Positions 23,501 through 32,363 are shown, counted from the stretch's first letter. The stretch: 47,921 bases of DNA from CAIOTO01 sp040389165 (GCA_040389165.1 JAZKAK010000009.1:1-47921); one strand, 5' to 3'. The notes: generated by a model not told the origin, from the sequence alone. Numbers and translations are program-made.

Positions 23501-26160
23501 TAATCGCCTGGTGCGATGATAGCGCCGTCTTCCAACGTAACATCGCCTACAAAACCCGTTCCACTAAGAACGCTACCCGTACCCGCTGTAAGAGACGAAC
23601 CTATTGTTCCATTAACAAACAAATTTATATTGCTTGCATTAACGGCTCCTGTGTAATTAGGGCTGTATCCCTGAATTTTAACATTGCCATTGCTCCCTGA
23701 AATCGTAGAAATAGCTAGGCCTTCTCCCGAAAGAGGCCCAGAAAACACAGCCGATGCCTCTGAAATAACAGCAAACGTTGACGTATCTGCCATTGCAATT
23801 GCATTAAGCAACGTTGCATTACCCAATTTTAGCTCAGACCCATTGCTAAGCGTAATTTGGCCCGAACCCGCATTTGCAGCATTATCTACACTCAATATTG
23901 AATTATTAAGAGAAATCGTTCCGTTGAAATCAGGATTTGCGACTGTAAAAATAACTGTTCTTCCCGCCGTCAGATTCATGCTTGAATTCGCGCCACCGAC
24001 TATGGGTGCATTAACGATTGTTTGTCCAGTTCCTGATAGATTTAATGCAGATCGAGGAAGTGTTATTGAATTTACAAACGTGATGGTGGGACTTGTACCG
24101 CTTATGTTTAACGTAGAATCAAGTGTTTGTGTGATTATCTGATCAAACGTAATTGCCTCTGCATTAGCAATCAAATTTGACGTACCTGATATGGTCAATA
24201 AATTGGAAAAACCACTTGCGTCTTCCAATACAAGTGTTGAATTGTTTAATGTTAGAGGGCCTGTGCCAATATCTGCCCCTGCGGCCAAATTGACCGTTGA
24301 TGAATTAACATTAACAGCGCTTGAAAAATCAGGATTGCTGACCGAAATGGTCGTTGTGCCTCCGCCACTCAGTGTTAACGTTGCGTTTGAATTACCAATC
24401 AATTCTGCTGCAATTTGCGTTTCATATCCACTTGCTGTATTTATCGTTGAGCTTCCCACAACTGAGATTGGCACTGATATCGTTTGCGTGCCAGTCGCAT
24501 TGCTAATTGTTCCTCCGATAAGTGATACATAATTATAGGATGCTAAATCTGAAAGTGATTCCGTTAAACCTGCATGTACAATTCCGCGCGTCGTTAAACC
24601 AACGGCCGTCTGATTTGCACTGATCGTAATGGGTGACGCGCATGTTGATAAAAGCGAAATCGTCTTACCATCAGGTGATAATTCGATATCAAAGACGAGT
24701 CCCGATTGAGCCGTCCACGTTAATGTGCGAACATTGCCCGTCAATAAGGCACCAGCAGTTAATATTGGATAGCTCGTTCCGGCCGTAATGGTGTACGTAT
24801 CTTGATCCATAAGTACATCGACGGTAAAATTAGAACCCAAATTAATACGGCCAGATACGTCAATCGTATTTGATTGCCCATTATTCATTTCAAGTTGATA
24901 ATGCGCCGAACCAACCGTTGTTAGGCGTGCATAGTTGGCATTAACGGCAGGTGAGCCAGGCTTAAGAATAGCCCCATCCATCGCGTTGACAACACCTACC
25001 GCACCAGAGCCACCAAAGATGCCGCCATTCTCAACATTGATTGAAGCCCCCGTTGCGCCATTAATAATCAAATTCACATCTGTTGCATTAATCGTGCCAT
25101 GGAAATTAGTCATGTTAGAGCCAAATTCCACAGCTTTGTTGGCACCAGAACCAATTAGGTTGAGTTGGCTTGTGCTGACACCATCTACTTCGCCAGAAAA
25201 CTCAATCGTTGAATAAGAAGCGGGCATTATGCTTGAAATTCCCGTAAATACAATCTTATTAGGGATATTTGTGATTAAGACTGCCCCTGATGTTCCTTCT
25301 GTGGATGTAATTACGCCTAGATTTTCCACATTAATTGCACCAGTCACGTCAGATAAAACAGAAACATCCACTGTTGTGTTAGCCACCGCGTAATTTACGC
25401 CGGTGAATGTTAACTGCAATTCAGGGCCTACATACACATAATTCATAATAAGATTCGTTGATGTGTTAATAGGCACAGGCCGTCCTATTAATGACGTTAC
25501 TGTTAAAACCGTATACGTTGTAGAGGGAGGATAATAACCAGGCAAAGTTGTTATAAGAATCTCCCCATATGAAAGATCTGCTGTGCCGGAAACGATCATT
25601 TTGTCATGCGTACTTGGCGTTATGTGGAGATGTATTACTCCATTCGCAGTTTGCGTGAGACTACCTGTTACGTTCATCTGCGTGCCTACAGGGACAGGGA
25701 CTCCATCTACACTTACACCTCCAGCGCTTGGGGATAGAGTTCCGCTGTTGTGAATGGCACCTGTAATAACACCGGATCCACCTAATGTTGCTCCATTTGC
25801 GATAGTGATTGCCGTTCCTGTTGCCGTCCCTAAAGAACCCATAGCAAACCAACGTCCTTCAGATATTGTTGTTGTTCCCGTATAAATAGATGTAATGGAA
25901 AGTAAATCACCCAAGCCAGTTTTTACAATTGGCACGCCGGGATTAAGTGGATTATCTTGTTGTTGTGCATGAACGGTCTGATCACCTGCAGCAACAATAA
26001 TTTGCACTGGCGCAGATGAATAGGCCTTACTTAGCGTTAAAAAAACAAATAAAACGACGAATATAGGAATAGGCAGAAGACGGCATAGTTTTACTAACCC
26101 CATTTCTGTATGGACAATTTCCACATAAAAAGATTTTAGGTTATTTCTTTCAGTAAACAT
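20521..26160 (-). CDS. Giant autotransporter (type Va) with repeated passenger modules
   Basis: This 1879-residue protein has a long N-terminal export region: a charged extension (1-20) and a hydrophobic core (about 25-50) ending near AYSSA. Such extended signal peptides are common in large autotransporters, though the Met at residue 20 is an alternative start. The passenger is Gly/Thr/Ser/Asn-rich with beta-helix character. It holds four related blocks of about 130 residues, starting near residues 135, 393, 878 and 1352. Each opens with a G-x-(I/L)-x-PG/PS-type segment and contains a YPxxTxxYxILTxxxL-like strand. The last 285 residues, from about 1595 (DTRVWIAPYVNRS), form the outer-membrane barrel and end in Phe. 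It is probably a surface adhesin or host-contact protein. Confidence 0.92.
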   Translation of the reverse strand: MFTERNNLKSFYVEIVHTEMGLVKLCRLLPIPIFVVLFVFLTLSKAYSSAPVQIIVAAGDQTVHAQQQDNPLNPGVPIVKTGLGDLLSITSIYTGTTTISEGRWFAMGSLGTATGTAITIANGATLGGSGVITGAIHNSGTLSPSAGGVSVDGVPVPVGTQMNVTGSLTQTANGVIHLHITPSTHDKMIVSGTADLSYGEILITTLPGYYPPSTTYTVLTVTSLIGRPVPINTSTNLIMNYVYVGPELQLTFTGVNYAVANTTVDVSVLSDVTGAINVENLGVITSTEGTSGAVLITNIPNKIVFTGISSIMPASYSTIEFSGEVDGVSTSQLNLIGSGANKAVEFGSNMTNFHGTINATDVNLIINGATGASINVENGGIFGGSGAVGVVNAMDGAILKPGSPAVNANYARLTTVGSAHYQLEMNNGQSNTIDVSGRINLGSNFTVDVLMDQDTYTITAGTSYPILTAGALLTGNVRTLTWTAQSGLVFDIELSPDGKTISLLSTCASPITISANQTAVGLTTRGIVHAGLTESLSDLASYNYVSLIGGTISNATGTQTISVPISVVGSSTINTASGYETQIAAELIGNSNATLTLSGGGTTTISVSNPDFSSAVNVNSSTVNLAAGADIGTGPLTLNNSTLVLEDASGFSNLLTISGTSNLIANAEAITFDQIITQTLDSTLNISGTSPTITFVNSITLPRSALNLSGTGQTIVNAPIVGGANSSMNLTAGRTVIFTVANPDFNGTISLNNSILSVDNAANAGSGQITLSNGSELKLGNATLLNAIAMADTSTFAVISEASAVFSGPLSGEGLAISTISGSNGNVKIQGYSPNYTGAVNASNINLFVNGTIGSSLTAGTGSVLSGTGFVGDVTLEDGAIIAPGDYDSDLIGTIKVKSLTVNGNSSEMHYQVQLNPLGQISQITVVGNGTATLSTNITVDIITVDILTAPGNYPVGTSNYTILATNELISGNIAALTWAPQTDLAFNVGLSEDRKSIVLQSIITGTAGATLALAGNTVPGGNSIMIDSNSVISPLSPIVYNNSTAVSGDIAMFTPNTPVNLNGAIIANTSGAPHTLTAAINLVDTSEISTYSNSETIIATAISSAIGTTLNLTGGGVTTFLSDNGATLQGGVAVHGSTVNVEQKSNLGSGALTLTNGAQVNLADGASLNNAVTTDAGTTITLQPVNNSIVVNGSLAGQGAVSITNGGTAIFNSVNTRLSGPIQLSSSTAHVSDGSNLGTGALSLEKSDGGADPTIVMGAVTLRNPISAGAAATFTSNSAATLSGAITGTEALTFNGSGSTNLTGTGVSPYTGTLTVNSGKLSVNSNMPNTSVSVGADAILGGNGTMRDVVLSGKIKPGNSIGTQYHDSFTTVSGASYDVEINAAGESNRIVVENDALLNGIFSLNVLMDNGNYPAGTIDFNILTVGGSLTVDQLDVKWNAQSIDGLTFTAGVLNEPGGEYDGQALVLKYNATRPFTIAVGGAAGQTSVDTTTRDTTYDEVDLTDPADITIGANDIIAADSGLALPSVPVVLDLPEITDLVFNDGGSGGDISTAATIDTFHFNKATSAMGRPSNKKDVIESLITALSKNGPVSYEKNDTRVWIAPYVNRSRSARTESTLGNQGWSGGSLIGVEHKNNKGSTGLLTGLMGSRSHTLGDPNTFSKTKGMLVGLSNKHNYTENWHHELLIAQVNTFVDAQRYGLDSTHKNAPFYALASYKSITNIGNAQLNYIFDLIKAGATCRLNTGLSYQGTKTGKITEYNAGTNGISLSESSAESIQFYNGIGFRKDWKVDNAAIRSTFVYEYGYAAFQKGSPMKGITQSLSPTTFSSPPGPRQNKHYIQFSTSYKEHDSNLKFSLSYSGTLYKNVKSHTVMFKIDRKF
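23321..23350 (-). repeat. Perfect 15-bp tandem duplication in the autotransporter gene
   Basis: ATATCTACGGTGATA occurs at 23321-23335 and again at 23336-23350. It encodes the doubled ITVDI (reading ITVDIITVDI) within the third passenger module. The other modules have a single copy, so this is a recent in-frame slip. Confidence 0.85.
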
Positions 26161-26424
26161 CGCCGTTAAGAAATACTTTGTTATTTACTAAAATTTTAAA
26201 CACTTTTTATAAAAATACAACACAAACCGCACAAAGCTATTGCATCTCCCCTTCTGCTTAGGATAAAAGGCGTTTGAAATGTATCCAAGTTGCCTTTTGA
26301 CGCACAATTCAAGCACAGAAGCTATTCTGGAAATAGCATTTCTCGATCAAAAAGCTAGACAAGATACTCCCATTTTTTGTAGCTTTAAGAATAAACACCC
26401 ATTCTAGAAAAGCACAATAACGTT

Positions 26425-27099
26425 ATGGGAGATAAACCAACAATGAAAGCACCTGTTTTCAGACTTTATGGTCGACAGAAAACGCGTGCGCTTAACGACA
26501 AGCAATGTGAATTGATGGAGCAGCTTCTGCCCAATCTTGACATTTCCATCCCTGACTTATCCAAAAAAACAAACCCAATTCTTGAAATTGGTTTCGGGTT
26601 TGGTGAACACTTAGCGCATATGGCAGAAAAAGATCCGGCGACATTTTTTGTAGGGTTCGAACCATTTGTGAATGGCGTTGCTTCACTTTTACAGTATATT
26701 GATGAGAAAGACCTTACCAATATTAGCCTTCATCAAGGCGACGTGCGTCATTTGTTCCCTGAAATGCCTGATCAATTATTTTCAGCTATCTATTTACTCT
26801 ATCCTGATCCATGGCCCAAAAAACGCCACTTTAAACGACGTTTTGTGCAAACCGAGACGCTCGCAACACTTCACCGTCTACTCATGCCAAAGGGAAAACT
26901 TCATATTGCAAGCGACCATGATACGTATCAAACATGGATTGAAGAACATATAGAGTCCGAGCCTGTAGCAAAAACATTTGAATGGGCAAATAAAGCCACA
27001 AAAGCCACAGCTTGGGATGGTTGGATGACAACTCGTTATGAAGAAAAAGCCTTTCGCGAAGGCCGAACGCCACGTTATTATGTATTAACAAAAAAATAG
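26425..27099 (+). CDS. trmB: tRNA (guanine-N7-)-methyltransferase TrmB
   Basis: TrmB methylates G46 in the variable loop of tRNAs using S-adenosylmethionine. The SAM site ILEIGFGFGE (52-61) and the family signature YPDPWPKKRH (126-135) are both present, and the C-terminal ASDHDTYQTWI and WDGWMTTRYE segments fit. The 224-residue length is typical. The Met at residue 7 (26443) has GGGAG 11 bases upstream and is a possible start, but the first ATG is kept. Eight bp separate it from ppa, suggesting cotranscription. Confidence 0.96.
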   Translation: MGDKPTMKAPVFRLYGRQKTRALNDKQCELMEQLLPNLDISIPDLSKKTNPILEIGFGFGEHLAHMAEKDPATFFVGFEPFVNGVASLLQYIDEKDLTNISLHQGDVRHLFPEMPDQLFSAIYLLYPDPWPKKRHFKRRFVQTETLATLHRLLMPKGKLHIASDHDTYQTWIEEHIESEPVAKTFEWANKATKATAWDGWMTTRYEEKAFREGRTPRYYVLTKK

Positions 27100-27107
27100 A
27101 GGTTATT

Positions 27108-27632
27108 ATGGATTTAAATAAAATATCCGTTGGTAAGAATGCACCATGGGACATCAACGTTATCATTGAAATTCCACAAGGTGAGACGAATGTAAAATAT
27201 GAATTTGATAAAGATTCAGGCGCCATGTTCGTCGATCGTTTTTTAAGAACTCCAATGTATTACCCGGCTAACTACGGCTTCATTCCGCACACGTTAGCTG
27301 ATGATGGCGACCCACTCGATGTGCTTGTTGTCGGAGAATGTGCTGTTGTGCCAGGCTCAGTCATGCGCGTTCGTCCTATTGGCGTAATGATCATGGAAGA
27401 TGAAAAAGGAATGGACGAAAAAGTTGTGGCTGTTCCCGTTGCATCGCTCAATCCTTTTTATGACTTTGTAAAAGATATTAAAGATCTTCCTCCCATTATT
27501 TGTCAGCAAATAACGCATTTTTTTACACATTACAAAGACTTTGAAGATGGTAAATGGGTTAAAATTCAAGGATGGAAAGATGCGAAATTCGCAGCTAATT
27601 TGATTGAAGAAACAATTAAAAAGGCAGCGTAA
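27108..27632 (+). CDS. ppa: Inorganic pyrophosphatase, family I
   Basis: This soluble enzyme hydrolyses pyrophosphate to two phosphates and so pulls biosynthetic reactions forward. The signature DGDPLDVLV (66-74) holds the metal-binding Asp residues, and YYPANYGFIPHTL (51-63) is diagnostic. The length of 174 residues is standard. GAGG lies 6 bases before the ATG. The gene is followed by a palindromic element that probably separates it from the ABC exporter. Confidence 0.97.
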   Translation: MDLNKISVGKNAPWDINVIIEIPQGETNVKYEFDKDSGAMFVDRFLRTPMYYPANYGFIPHTLADDGDPLDVLVVGECAVVPGSVMRVRPIGVMIMEDEKGMDEKVVAVPVASLNPFYDFVKDIKDLPPIICQQITHFFTHYKDFEDGKWVKIQGWKDAKFAANLIEETIKKAA

Positions 27633-27694
27633 TTTAGGGCTTATGCACCCATTGCACAGGCCATCTGTCTTTTTATCATTTTCGGACTTCCTTT

Positions 27695-27815
27695 GTCATT
27701 CCCGCACTTCCTTTGTCATTCCCGCGTAGGCGGGAATCCAGCAAAAAGATAGAACATACAATTATATAGTGTGGTAATCTAAGAAAACCTGGATTTCCGC
27801 CCGTGCGGGAATGAC
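27695..27815. repeat. Dispersed palindromic element, GTCATTCCCGC type
   Basis: The left arm at 27715-27742 contains TCATTCCCGCGTAGGCGGGA followed by ATCCAG. The right arm at 27788-27815 contains CTGGATTTCCGCCCGTGCGG followed by GAATGAC. Each arm is a hairpin and the two are inverted. An extra partial left arm (GTCATTCCCGCACTTCCTTT) stands at 27695-27714, so the left end is partly duplicated. Related copies are at 45901-46146 and 47900-47921. The ribosome site of the next gene starts a few bases after the right arm. Confidence 0.85.
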
Positions 27816-27836
27816 AGAAAAGCAAGGTATGCGCAC

Positions 27837-29627
27837 ATGAAAAATACAACCCCGTTACCCAGAACAATCGCACCTTTTGTATGGCATTTTTTAAAACCGT
27901 ATAAATGGTACATGACTGGCTTCATCGCATGTGCCATCATATCAGGGCTGTTTAATATTGTCTTTTCAACCTTGTTAAAAATTATAATTGATTCCGTTGA
28001 AATCAAAACAACATCCGCACAAGTGCCAACCTCATTACCATCAATTTTCTGGCCAAGCATCGGGTTCATCGTAAACTTTGAAATCCATAATTCCATGTGG
28101 CGCTTTATGAATTGCATTAATTACAAAGTGCAACCGCTCGTTAAAAATGCAATTATCAAGGAAACATTTGACTATGTTATGCGCCATTCGCATCAGTTCT
28201 TTCAAGATCAAATGGCCGGGAAGATTTCAAATAATATTACCGTTTTAGCGACAAGTATTGAACGCGCTGTCCATGATCTTTCACGTCATATTATACGTGG
28301 GGTTGTTATGATGTGCTCTGCATTCATTGCGCTTTATTGGGTGCATCCATATTTTTATTGGTGTTTTTTGATATGGGCCGTTTTATTTAGTGCAGGCAGC
28401 TTTTGGGGATCCTATAAAAGCATTTCACTAGTCGATTTTTTAGCATCAACTGAATCCGCTGTATCTGGAAACATTGTCGATAGCGTAAGCAATACCCAAA
28501 ACATACGTTATTTTTCTGCGTTTAATTTTGAGTCTTCATATCTTTTAAAATTACTTTTAGCGATGAGAAAAGCTTTTCGTGTTAAAGAAAAATTTATGAT
28601 CATTTATTGGAGCATACAAGGGATCTCACAAACAATTATGCTCGGCATTATGATGTATTTGCTTGTCGATTTAAGGCAGCAAGGGCTTGTAAGCGCAGGT
28701 GATTTTGCACTTATATTAACGCTTTGCATCGAAGTTGGTTTTATTGCCTGGTGGACAATGGAACAGATTGACCATTTCAATGATACAGTTGGCAAATGTA
28801 ACCAAAGTTTAAAAGCGCTCCTTACACCGCTCGATCTTATTGATGCACCTGATGCAAAAGACATCATCATCACAAAAGGTGAAATTCAATTTGATCATGT
28901 TGATTTCACGTATAAAGGGACAAAACCTCTTTTTAAAAACAAATCAATTAGCATTGCGCCCGGTCAAAAAGTCGGACTTGTTGGTTATTCAGGCGGTGGA
29001 AAAACGACATTTGTAAATTTGATTTTACGCCTATATGACGTAGGCAACGGACGCATCTTAATCGATGGGCAAGACATTGCATCGATCACGCAAGATTCAC
29101 TCCGTACAAACATTGGCATGATTCCGCAGGACTCATCCTTGTTTCATCGTACATTAATGGAAAACATACGGTATGGTCGAATTGATGCGTCAGATGAAGA
29201 AGCGATTGACGCTGCAAAACGTGCGCATGCACATGATTTTATTGAAAAACTTCCTGAAGGGTATGCTTCACTTGTTGGGGAACGCGGAATTAAGCTTTCA
29301 GGCGGGCAACGCCAACGCATCGCCATCGCGCGCGCCATGCTAAAAAATGCTCCCATTCTTATTCTTGATGAAGCAACCTCTGCGCTTGATTCTGTTACTG
29401 AACATCTTATTCAAGAATCACTCTGGAATTTAATGCGTGACAAAACAAGCTTAGTTATTGCACATCGTTTGTCAACGTTGCTGCATATGGATCGTATTTT
29501 AGTGTTTGATCAAGGCGAAATTGTGGAAGACGGCACGCACAATGAATTGTTGGAAAAATCAGGTCTGTATAAAACATTGTGGGAAGCGCAAGTTGGCGGA
29601 TTTCTAGGGGATGGAACGAGTTCTTAA
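27837..29627 (+). CDS. ABC exporter, fused permease and ATPase (MsbA/MDR-like)
   Basis: Residues 1-330 carry about six membrane helices; the rest is one nucleotide-binding domain. The ATPase has Walker A GYSGGGKTT (about 382-390), signature LSGGQRQRIAIARA (about 483-496), Walker B ILILDEATSALD and the H-loop IAHRLST. At 596 residues it is a half-transporter that dimerises. Such proteins export lipids, peptides or drugs across the inner membrane; the loop 55-85 in this one is longer than usual for MsbA. AAGG lies about 10 bases before the ATG. The gene is convergent with metI. The substrate is unknown. Confidence 0.9.
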   Translation: MKNTTPLPRTIAPFVWHFLKPYKWYMTGFIACAIISGLFNIVFSTLLKIIIDSVEIKTTSAQVPTSLPSIFWPSIGFIVNFEIHNSMWRFMNCINYKVQPLVKNAIIKETFDYVMRHSHQFFQDQMAGKISNNITVLATSIERAVHDLSRHIIRGVVMMCSAFIALYWVHPYFYWCFLIWAVLFSAGSFWGSYKSISLVDFLASTESAVSGNIVDSVSNTQNIRYFSAFNFESSYLLKLLLAMRKAFRVKEKFMIIYWSIQGISQTIMLGIMMYLLVDLRQQGLVSAGDFALILTLCIEVGFIAWWTMEQIDHFNDTVGKCNQSLKALLTPLDLIDAPDAKDIIITKGEIQFDHVDFTYKGTKPLFKNKSISIAPGQKVGLVGYSGGGKTTFVNLILRLYDVGNGRILIDGQDIASITQDSLRTNIGMIPQDSSLFHRTLMENIRYGRIDASDEEAIDAAKRAHAHDFIEKLPEGYASLVGERGIKLSGGQRQRIAIARAMLKNAPILILDEATSALDSVTEHLIQESLWNLMRDKTSLVIAHRLSTLLHMDRILVFDQGEIVEDGTHNELLEKSGLYKTLWEAQVGGFLGDGTSS

Positions 29628-29661
29628 GCTGCATAATCAATTTATAATTGAAGTGCTATAA

Positions 29662-30348
29662 TTATTTTCGTATCCGTCGTGCAATCCCATTACCAATGCT
29701 TTGAACCACGTGCACAAGCACAATCAACACAATCACAATCGCAATGACCAATGCCGTATCATACCGTTGATATCCGTATCGAATGGCAAGATCGCCCAAT
29801 CCGCCGCCACCAACTGTTCCTGCCATCGCTGAAAAACCAATCAGATTTATAATGATTGTGGTGAGTTGAATCACTAAACCTGGCAACGCTTCTGGTAGCA
29901 ATATTACCAAAAAAATGCGCAATGGTGTGGCGCCCATGCTCGTGCCAATCTCGGTGAATGTGCGGGGCAAATTAAGAAATGCTTCTTCTGATGCGCGCGC
30001 AATAAGCAAAATAGCAGCAAGTGTTAACGGAAAAATAGCAGCAATCGTGCCAATGGATGTTCCAATGCATAGCCGTGTAAGCGGGATCAGCAACACAGTT
30101 AATATGATATAGGGAATCGATCGAGCGGAATTGATAAAAAGGCTTAACCCTTCGAACAACGTGCGATTTGGACGAATGCCTTTTGGACTATAGGCAAACA
30201 ATGCCATGCCAATAGGCAACCCGATAGCAATTCCAAGTACTGTTGATACCGTAACCATGCCAAGTGTTTCAATCAGACCATGCCAGAGCAAAGTCCCCTT
30301 AGCGCCCAAACAAACATCGCCCACACTTAAAAAGAAATCATTCATCAT
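29662..30348 (-). CDS. metI: Methionine-type ABC importer permease MetI
   Basis: The five-helix permease has the ABC-contact loop EIGTSMGATPLRIFLVILLPEA (given in part: GATPLRIF and ILLPEALPGL) and the family-typical FSAMAGTVGGGGLGDLAIRYGYQRY region. MetI pairs with MetN to import methionine. The frame opens at a GTG at 30372, but an ATG pair at 30343-30348 fits better with GTGAG about 10 bases upstream, giving 228 residues. A palindromic element and about 150 bp separate it from metN on the same strand. No metQ binding-protein gene is present in the window. Confidence 0.92.
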   Translation of the reverse strand: MMNDFFLSVGDVCLGAKGTLLWHGLIETLGMVTVSTVLGIAIGLPIGMALFAYSPKGIRPNRTLFEGLSLFINSARSIPYIILTVLLIPLTRLCIGTSIGTIAAIFPLTLAAILLIARASEEAFLNLPRTFTEIGTSMGATPLRIFLVILLPEALPGLVIQLTTIIINLIGFSAMAGTVGGGGLGDLAIRYGYQRYDTALVIAIVIVLIVLVHVVQSIGNGIARRIRK

Positions 30349-30383
30349 CAAATTACATCTCACTTTTAACACTAAAGCAGCGT

Positions 30384-30482
30384 GTCATCCCCGGGCTTGA
30401 CCCGGGGATCTCTCTTACCTTAACATCGTTATTTATGGGTCTTTACTCTTTTGTAGATCCCCGGGTCAAGCCCGAGGATGAC
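30384..30482. repeat. Two-hairpin palindromic element between metN and metI
   Basis: The left arm (30384-30412) contains CCCCGGGCTTGACCCGGGG and the right arm (30455-30482) contains CCCCGGGTCAAGCCCGAGG followed by ATGAC. The arms are inverted copies and each folds alone. It is the same family as 8985-9103 but better conserved, so younger or under selection. It fills most of the metN-metI gap. Confidence 0.85.
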
Positions 30483-30499
30483 AGGTGGGTGCATTGAAT

Positions 30500-31558
30500 T
30501 TACTGTTCCCACGATATGAACCCTAATGTTTCAACCCCAACGCCATGATCGGTCATGTAACGGATAGCATCTTCTAGTTTTCCGTCTGTTGGACACGAAA
30601 CCCATAAATGCCCAAACATAGTGTTAGATTGCTTATCCGATAGGTTATCCAACGATCCTGCAATAATGCTAAAGCACACACCAAAGGTCGTAGCAACCGC
30701 CGCGATAATTGGTTTTGTTGATGACTCATTCGTGAAAATCAGCTTAAGAACAATATCTGAATGTGTAGCATTGGCATGAATTTGCGTCTGTTGAATTCGA
30801 TCTGAAATAAAGGGTGGAAGCGCCCCGCCAGCCGTGGCTTCAATCAATTGACGCGTGATAGTATGTTTTGGTTTGATCAAGACATCGATAACAGACCCTT
30901 GCTCGACAATACGCCCGTCATCCATAACGCATACCGTATCTGCAACTTCTTTCACAACGTCCATATCATGCGTAACCAAAATAATTGTGACCCCATGATC
31001 TTTATTCACACGCTTCAATAACGCTAAAATTTCGATTGTCGTTTTGGGATCAAGTGCAGAGGTTAATTCATCACACAGCAAAAGCCCGGGATCAAGCATA
31101 AGCGCACGCGCAATGGCAACACGTTGACGTTGTCCACCACTTAAGTACGATGGGTAGCTATTCATTTTATCTGACAAGCCAACTTCACCAAGCAATTGTA
31201 TTGCCTTTTGCATGTGCATATCGGTAAGCGTCACGCCCCGCAGGGTAATTGGCAAACATACATTCTGCAGCACGGTTTTTCGACTAAGCAACGTATACGC
31301 CTGAAAGATCATGGCAATACCTTGACGCTGCGGTATCACGCCATTTTCTGCAGAGATCAAAATCTGACCTGAATCAATCGTATCGAGACCATTCAAACAG
31401 CGCAGCAACGTGCTTTTTCCAGCGCCGCTACGCCCAATCAATGCCGTAATAGACGATGCACGCACATTAAGGGATACATTCGATAAAATGTCTCGCGATC
31501 CATTGCCGTCAGGAACGGATTTACATACATTTGTTGTTATGACGGATAAAGAAGACAT
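30500..31558 (-). CDS. metN: Methionine-type ABC importer ATPase MetN
   Basis: The ATPase domain shows Walker A GRSGAGKST (42-50), LSGGQRQR (139-146) and Walker B LLLCDE (159-164). The C-terminal 75 residues form a NIL domain (about 275-350), which in MetN binds methionine and inhibits uptake when the pool is high. That supports a methionine-type role over other ABC families. AAGGA lies about 10 bases upstream of the ATG. It follows the TrpZ-like gene by 6 bp, so the two importers are probably one operon. Confidence 0.92.
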   Translation of the reverse strand: MSSLSVITTNVCKSVPDGNGSRDILSNVSLNVRASSITALIGRSGAGKSTLLRCLNGLDTIDSGQILISAENGVIPQRQGIAMIFQAYTLLSRKTVLQNVCLPITLRGVTLTDMHMQKAIQLLGEVGLSDKMNSYPSYLSGGQRQRVAIARALMLDPGLLLCDELTSALDPKTTIEILALLKRVNKDHGVTIILVTHDMDVVKEVADTVCVMDDGRIVEQGSVIDVLIKPKHTITRQLIEATAGGALPPFISDRIQQTQIHANATHSDIVLKLIFTNESSTKPIIAAVATTFGVCFSIIAGSLDNLSDKQSNTMFGHLWVSCPTDGKLEDAIRYMTDHGVGVETLGFISWEQ

Positions 31559-31564
31559 GCCGTT

Positions 31565-32353
31565 TTATCCTTGCTGAAGCAACAATCGATCATCATCCAT
31601 ATTTTTACCAAACTGAGCGAGCAAATCTTTTACGGTAAGTGCAGCACGTTCTTCGCCACGTACATCAAAAATCACACGGCCTTCGTGCAACATGACTGTA
31701 CGCGTTCCAACGTCTAGGGCTTGCTGTAAACTGTGCGTGACCATTAATGCCGTCAATTTGTGTTCACGAATAATTTGCTGGCTAAGTTCCATAACAAACG
31801 CTGCCGTTTTGGGATCAAGTGCAGAGGTATGTTCATCAAGTAGCAATATTTTAAGGGGACTTAGCGTTGCCATCAGCAAACTGACGGCTTGACGTTGTCC
31901 GCCAGACAAAGCAGCCATAGGAGTGTCTAAACGCAGCTCAAGACCTAGCTTCAAACCTGCCAACATATCACGAATTGATTCACGTCGCGTCTTTGATAAT
32001 GCTTTTTTAAAACCACGAGTCTGCCCGCGTGCTGTTGCTAACGCCATATTTTCAGCGACGGTTAGATCACCGCAGGTTCCAGCCAATGGATCTTGAAACA
32101 CACGTGCCACAAAATTTGCCCGGGAAAAGCTTTCTTTTTGACTGACATCATCATCGTCAATCATGATCGTACCGGATGTCGGCAAAATCTCGCCAGCGAT
32201 TGTATTGAGCAGTGTTGATTTTCCTGCGCCATTGCTACCGATAACGGTAAGGAATTCACCCTCTTCAATAATCAACGAAAGGCCATTAAGCGCTTTTCGT
32301 TCACGAATTGTGCCCGGCGAAAAAACAACATGAATATCGGTTAGTGTAATCAT
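31565..32353 (-). CDS. ABC transporter ATPase, TrpZ-like
   Basis: This 262-residue protein has Walker A GSNGAGKS (39-46), the signature ALSGGQRQAVSLLMA, Walker B ILLLDEHTSALDP and an H-loop (MVTHSLQQAL). It has no regulatory C-terminal domain. The neighbouring permease and binding protein identify the system as the TrpXYZ-like (ABC_sub_bind) type, for which tryptophan or tyrosine uptake has been proposed. It lies 10 bp after the permease gene. The substrate is inferred from family, not shown. Confidence 0.88.
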   Translation of the reverse strand: MITLTDIHVVFSPGTIRERKALNGLSLIIEEGEFLTVIGSNGAGKSTLLNTIAGEILPTSGTIMIDDDDVSQKESFSRANFVARVFQDPLAGTCGDLTVAENMALATARGQTRGFKKALSKTRRESIRDMLAGLKLGLELRLDTPMAALSGGQRQAVSLLMATLSPLKILLLDEHTSALDPKTAAFVMELSQQIIREHKLTALMVTHSLQQALDVGTRTVMLHEGRVIFDVRGEERAALTVKDLLAQFGKNMDDDRLLLQQG

Positions 32354-32363
32354 GAAAAGGCCC

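Noticed and set aside
21485..25216. Several long plus-strand open frames opposite the autotransporter gene
   Set aside because: They mirror the Gly/Thr/Val-rich coding strand, giving Pro/Val/Ala-rich translations without starts or homology; they are antisense shadows.
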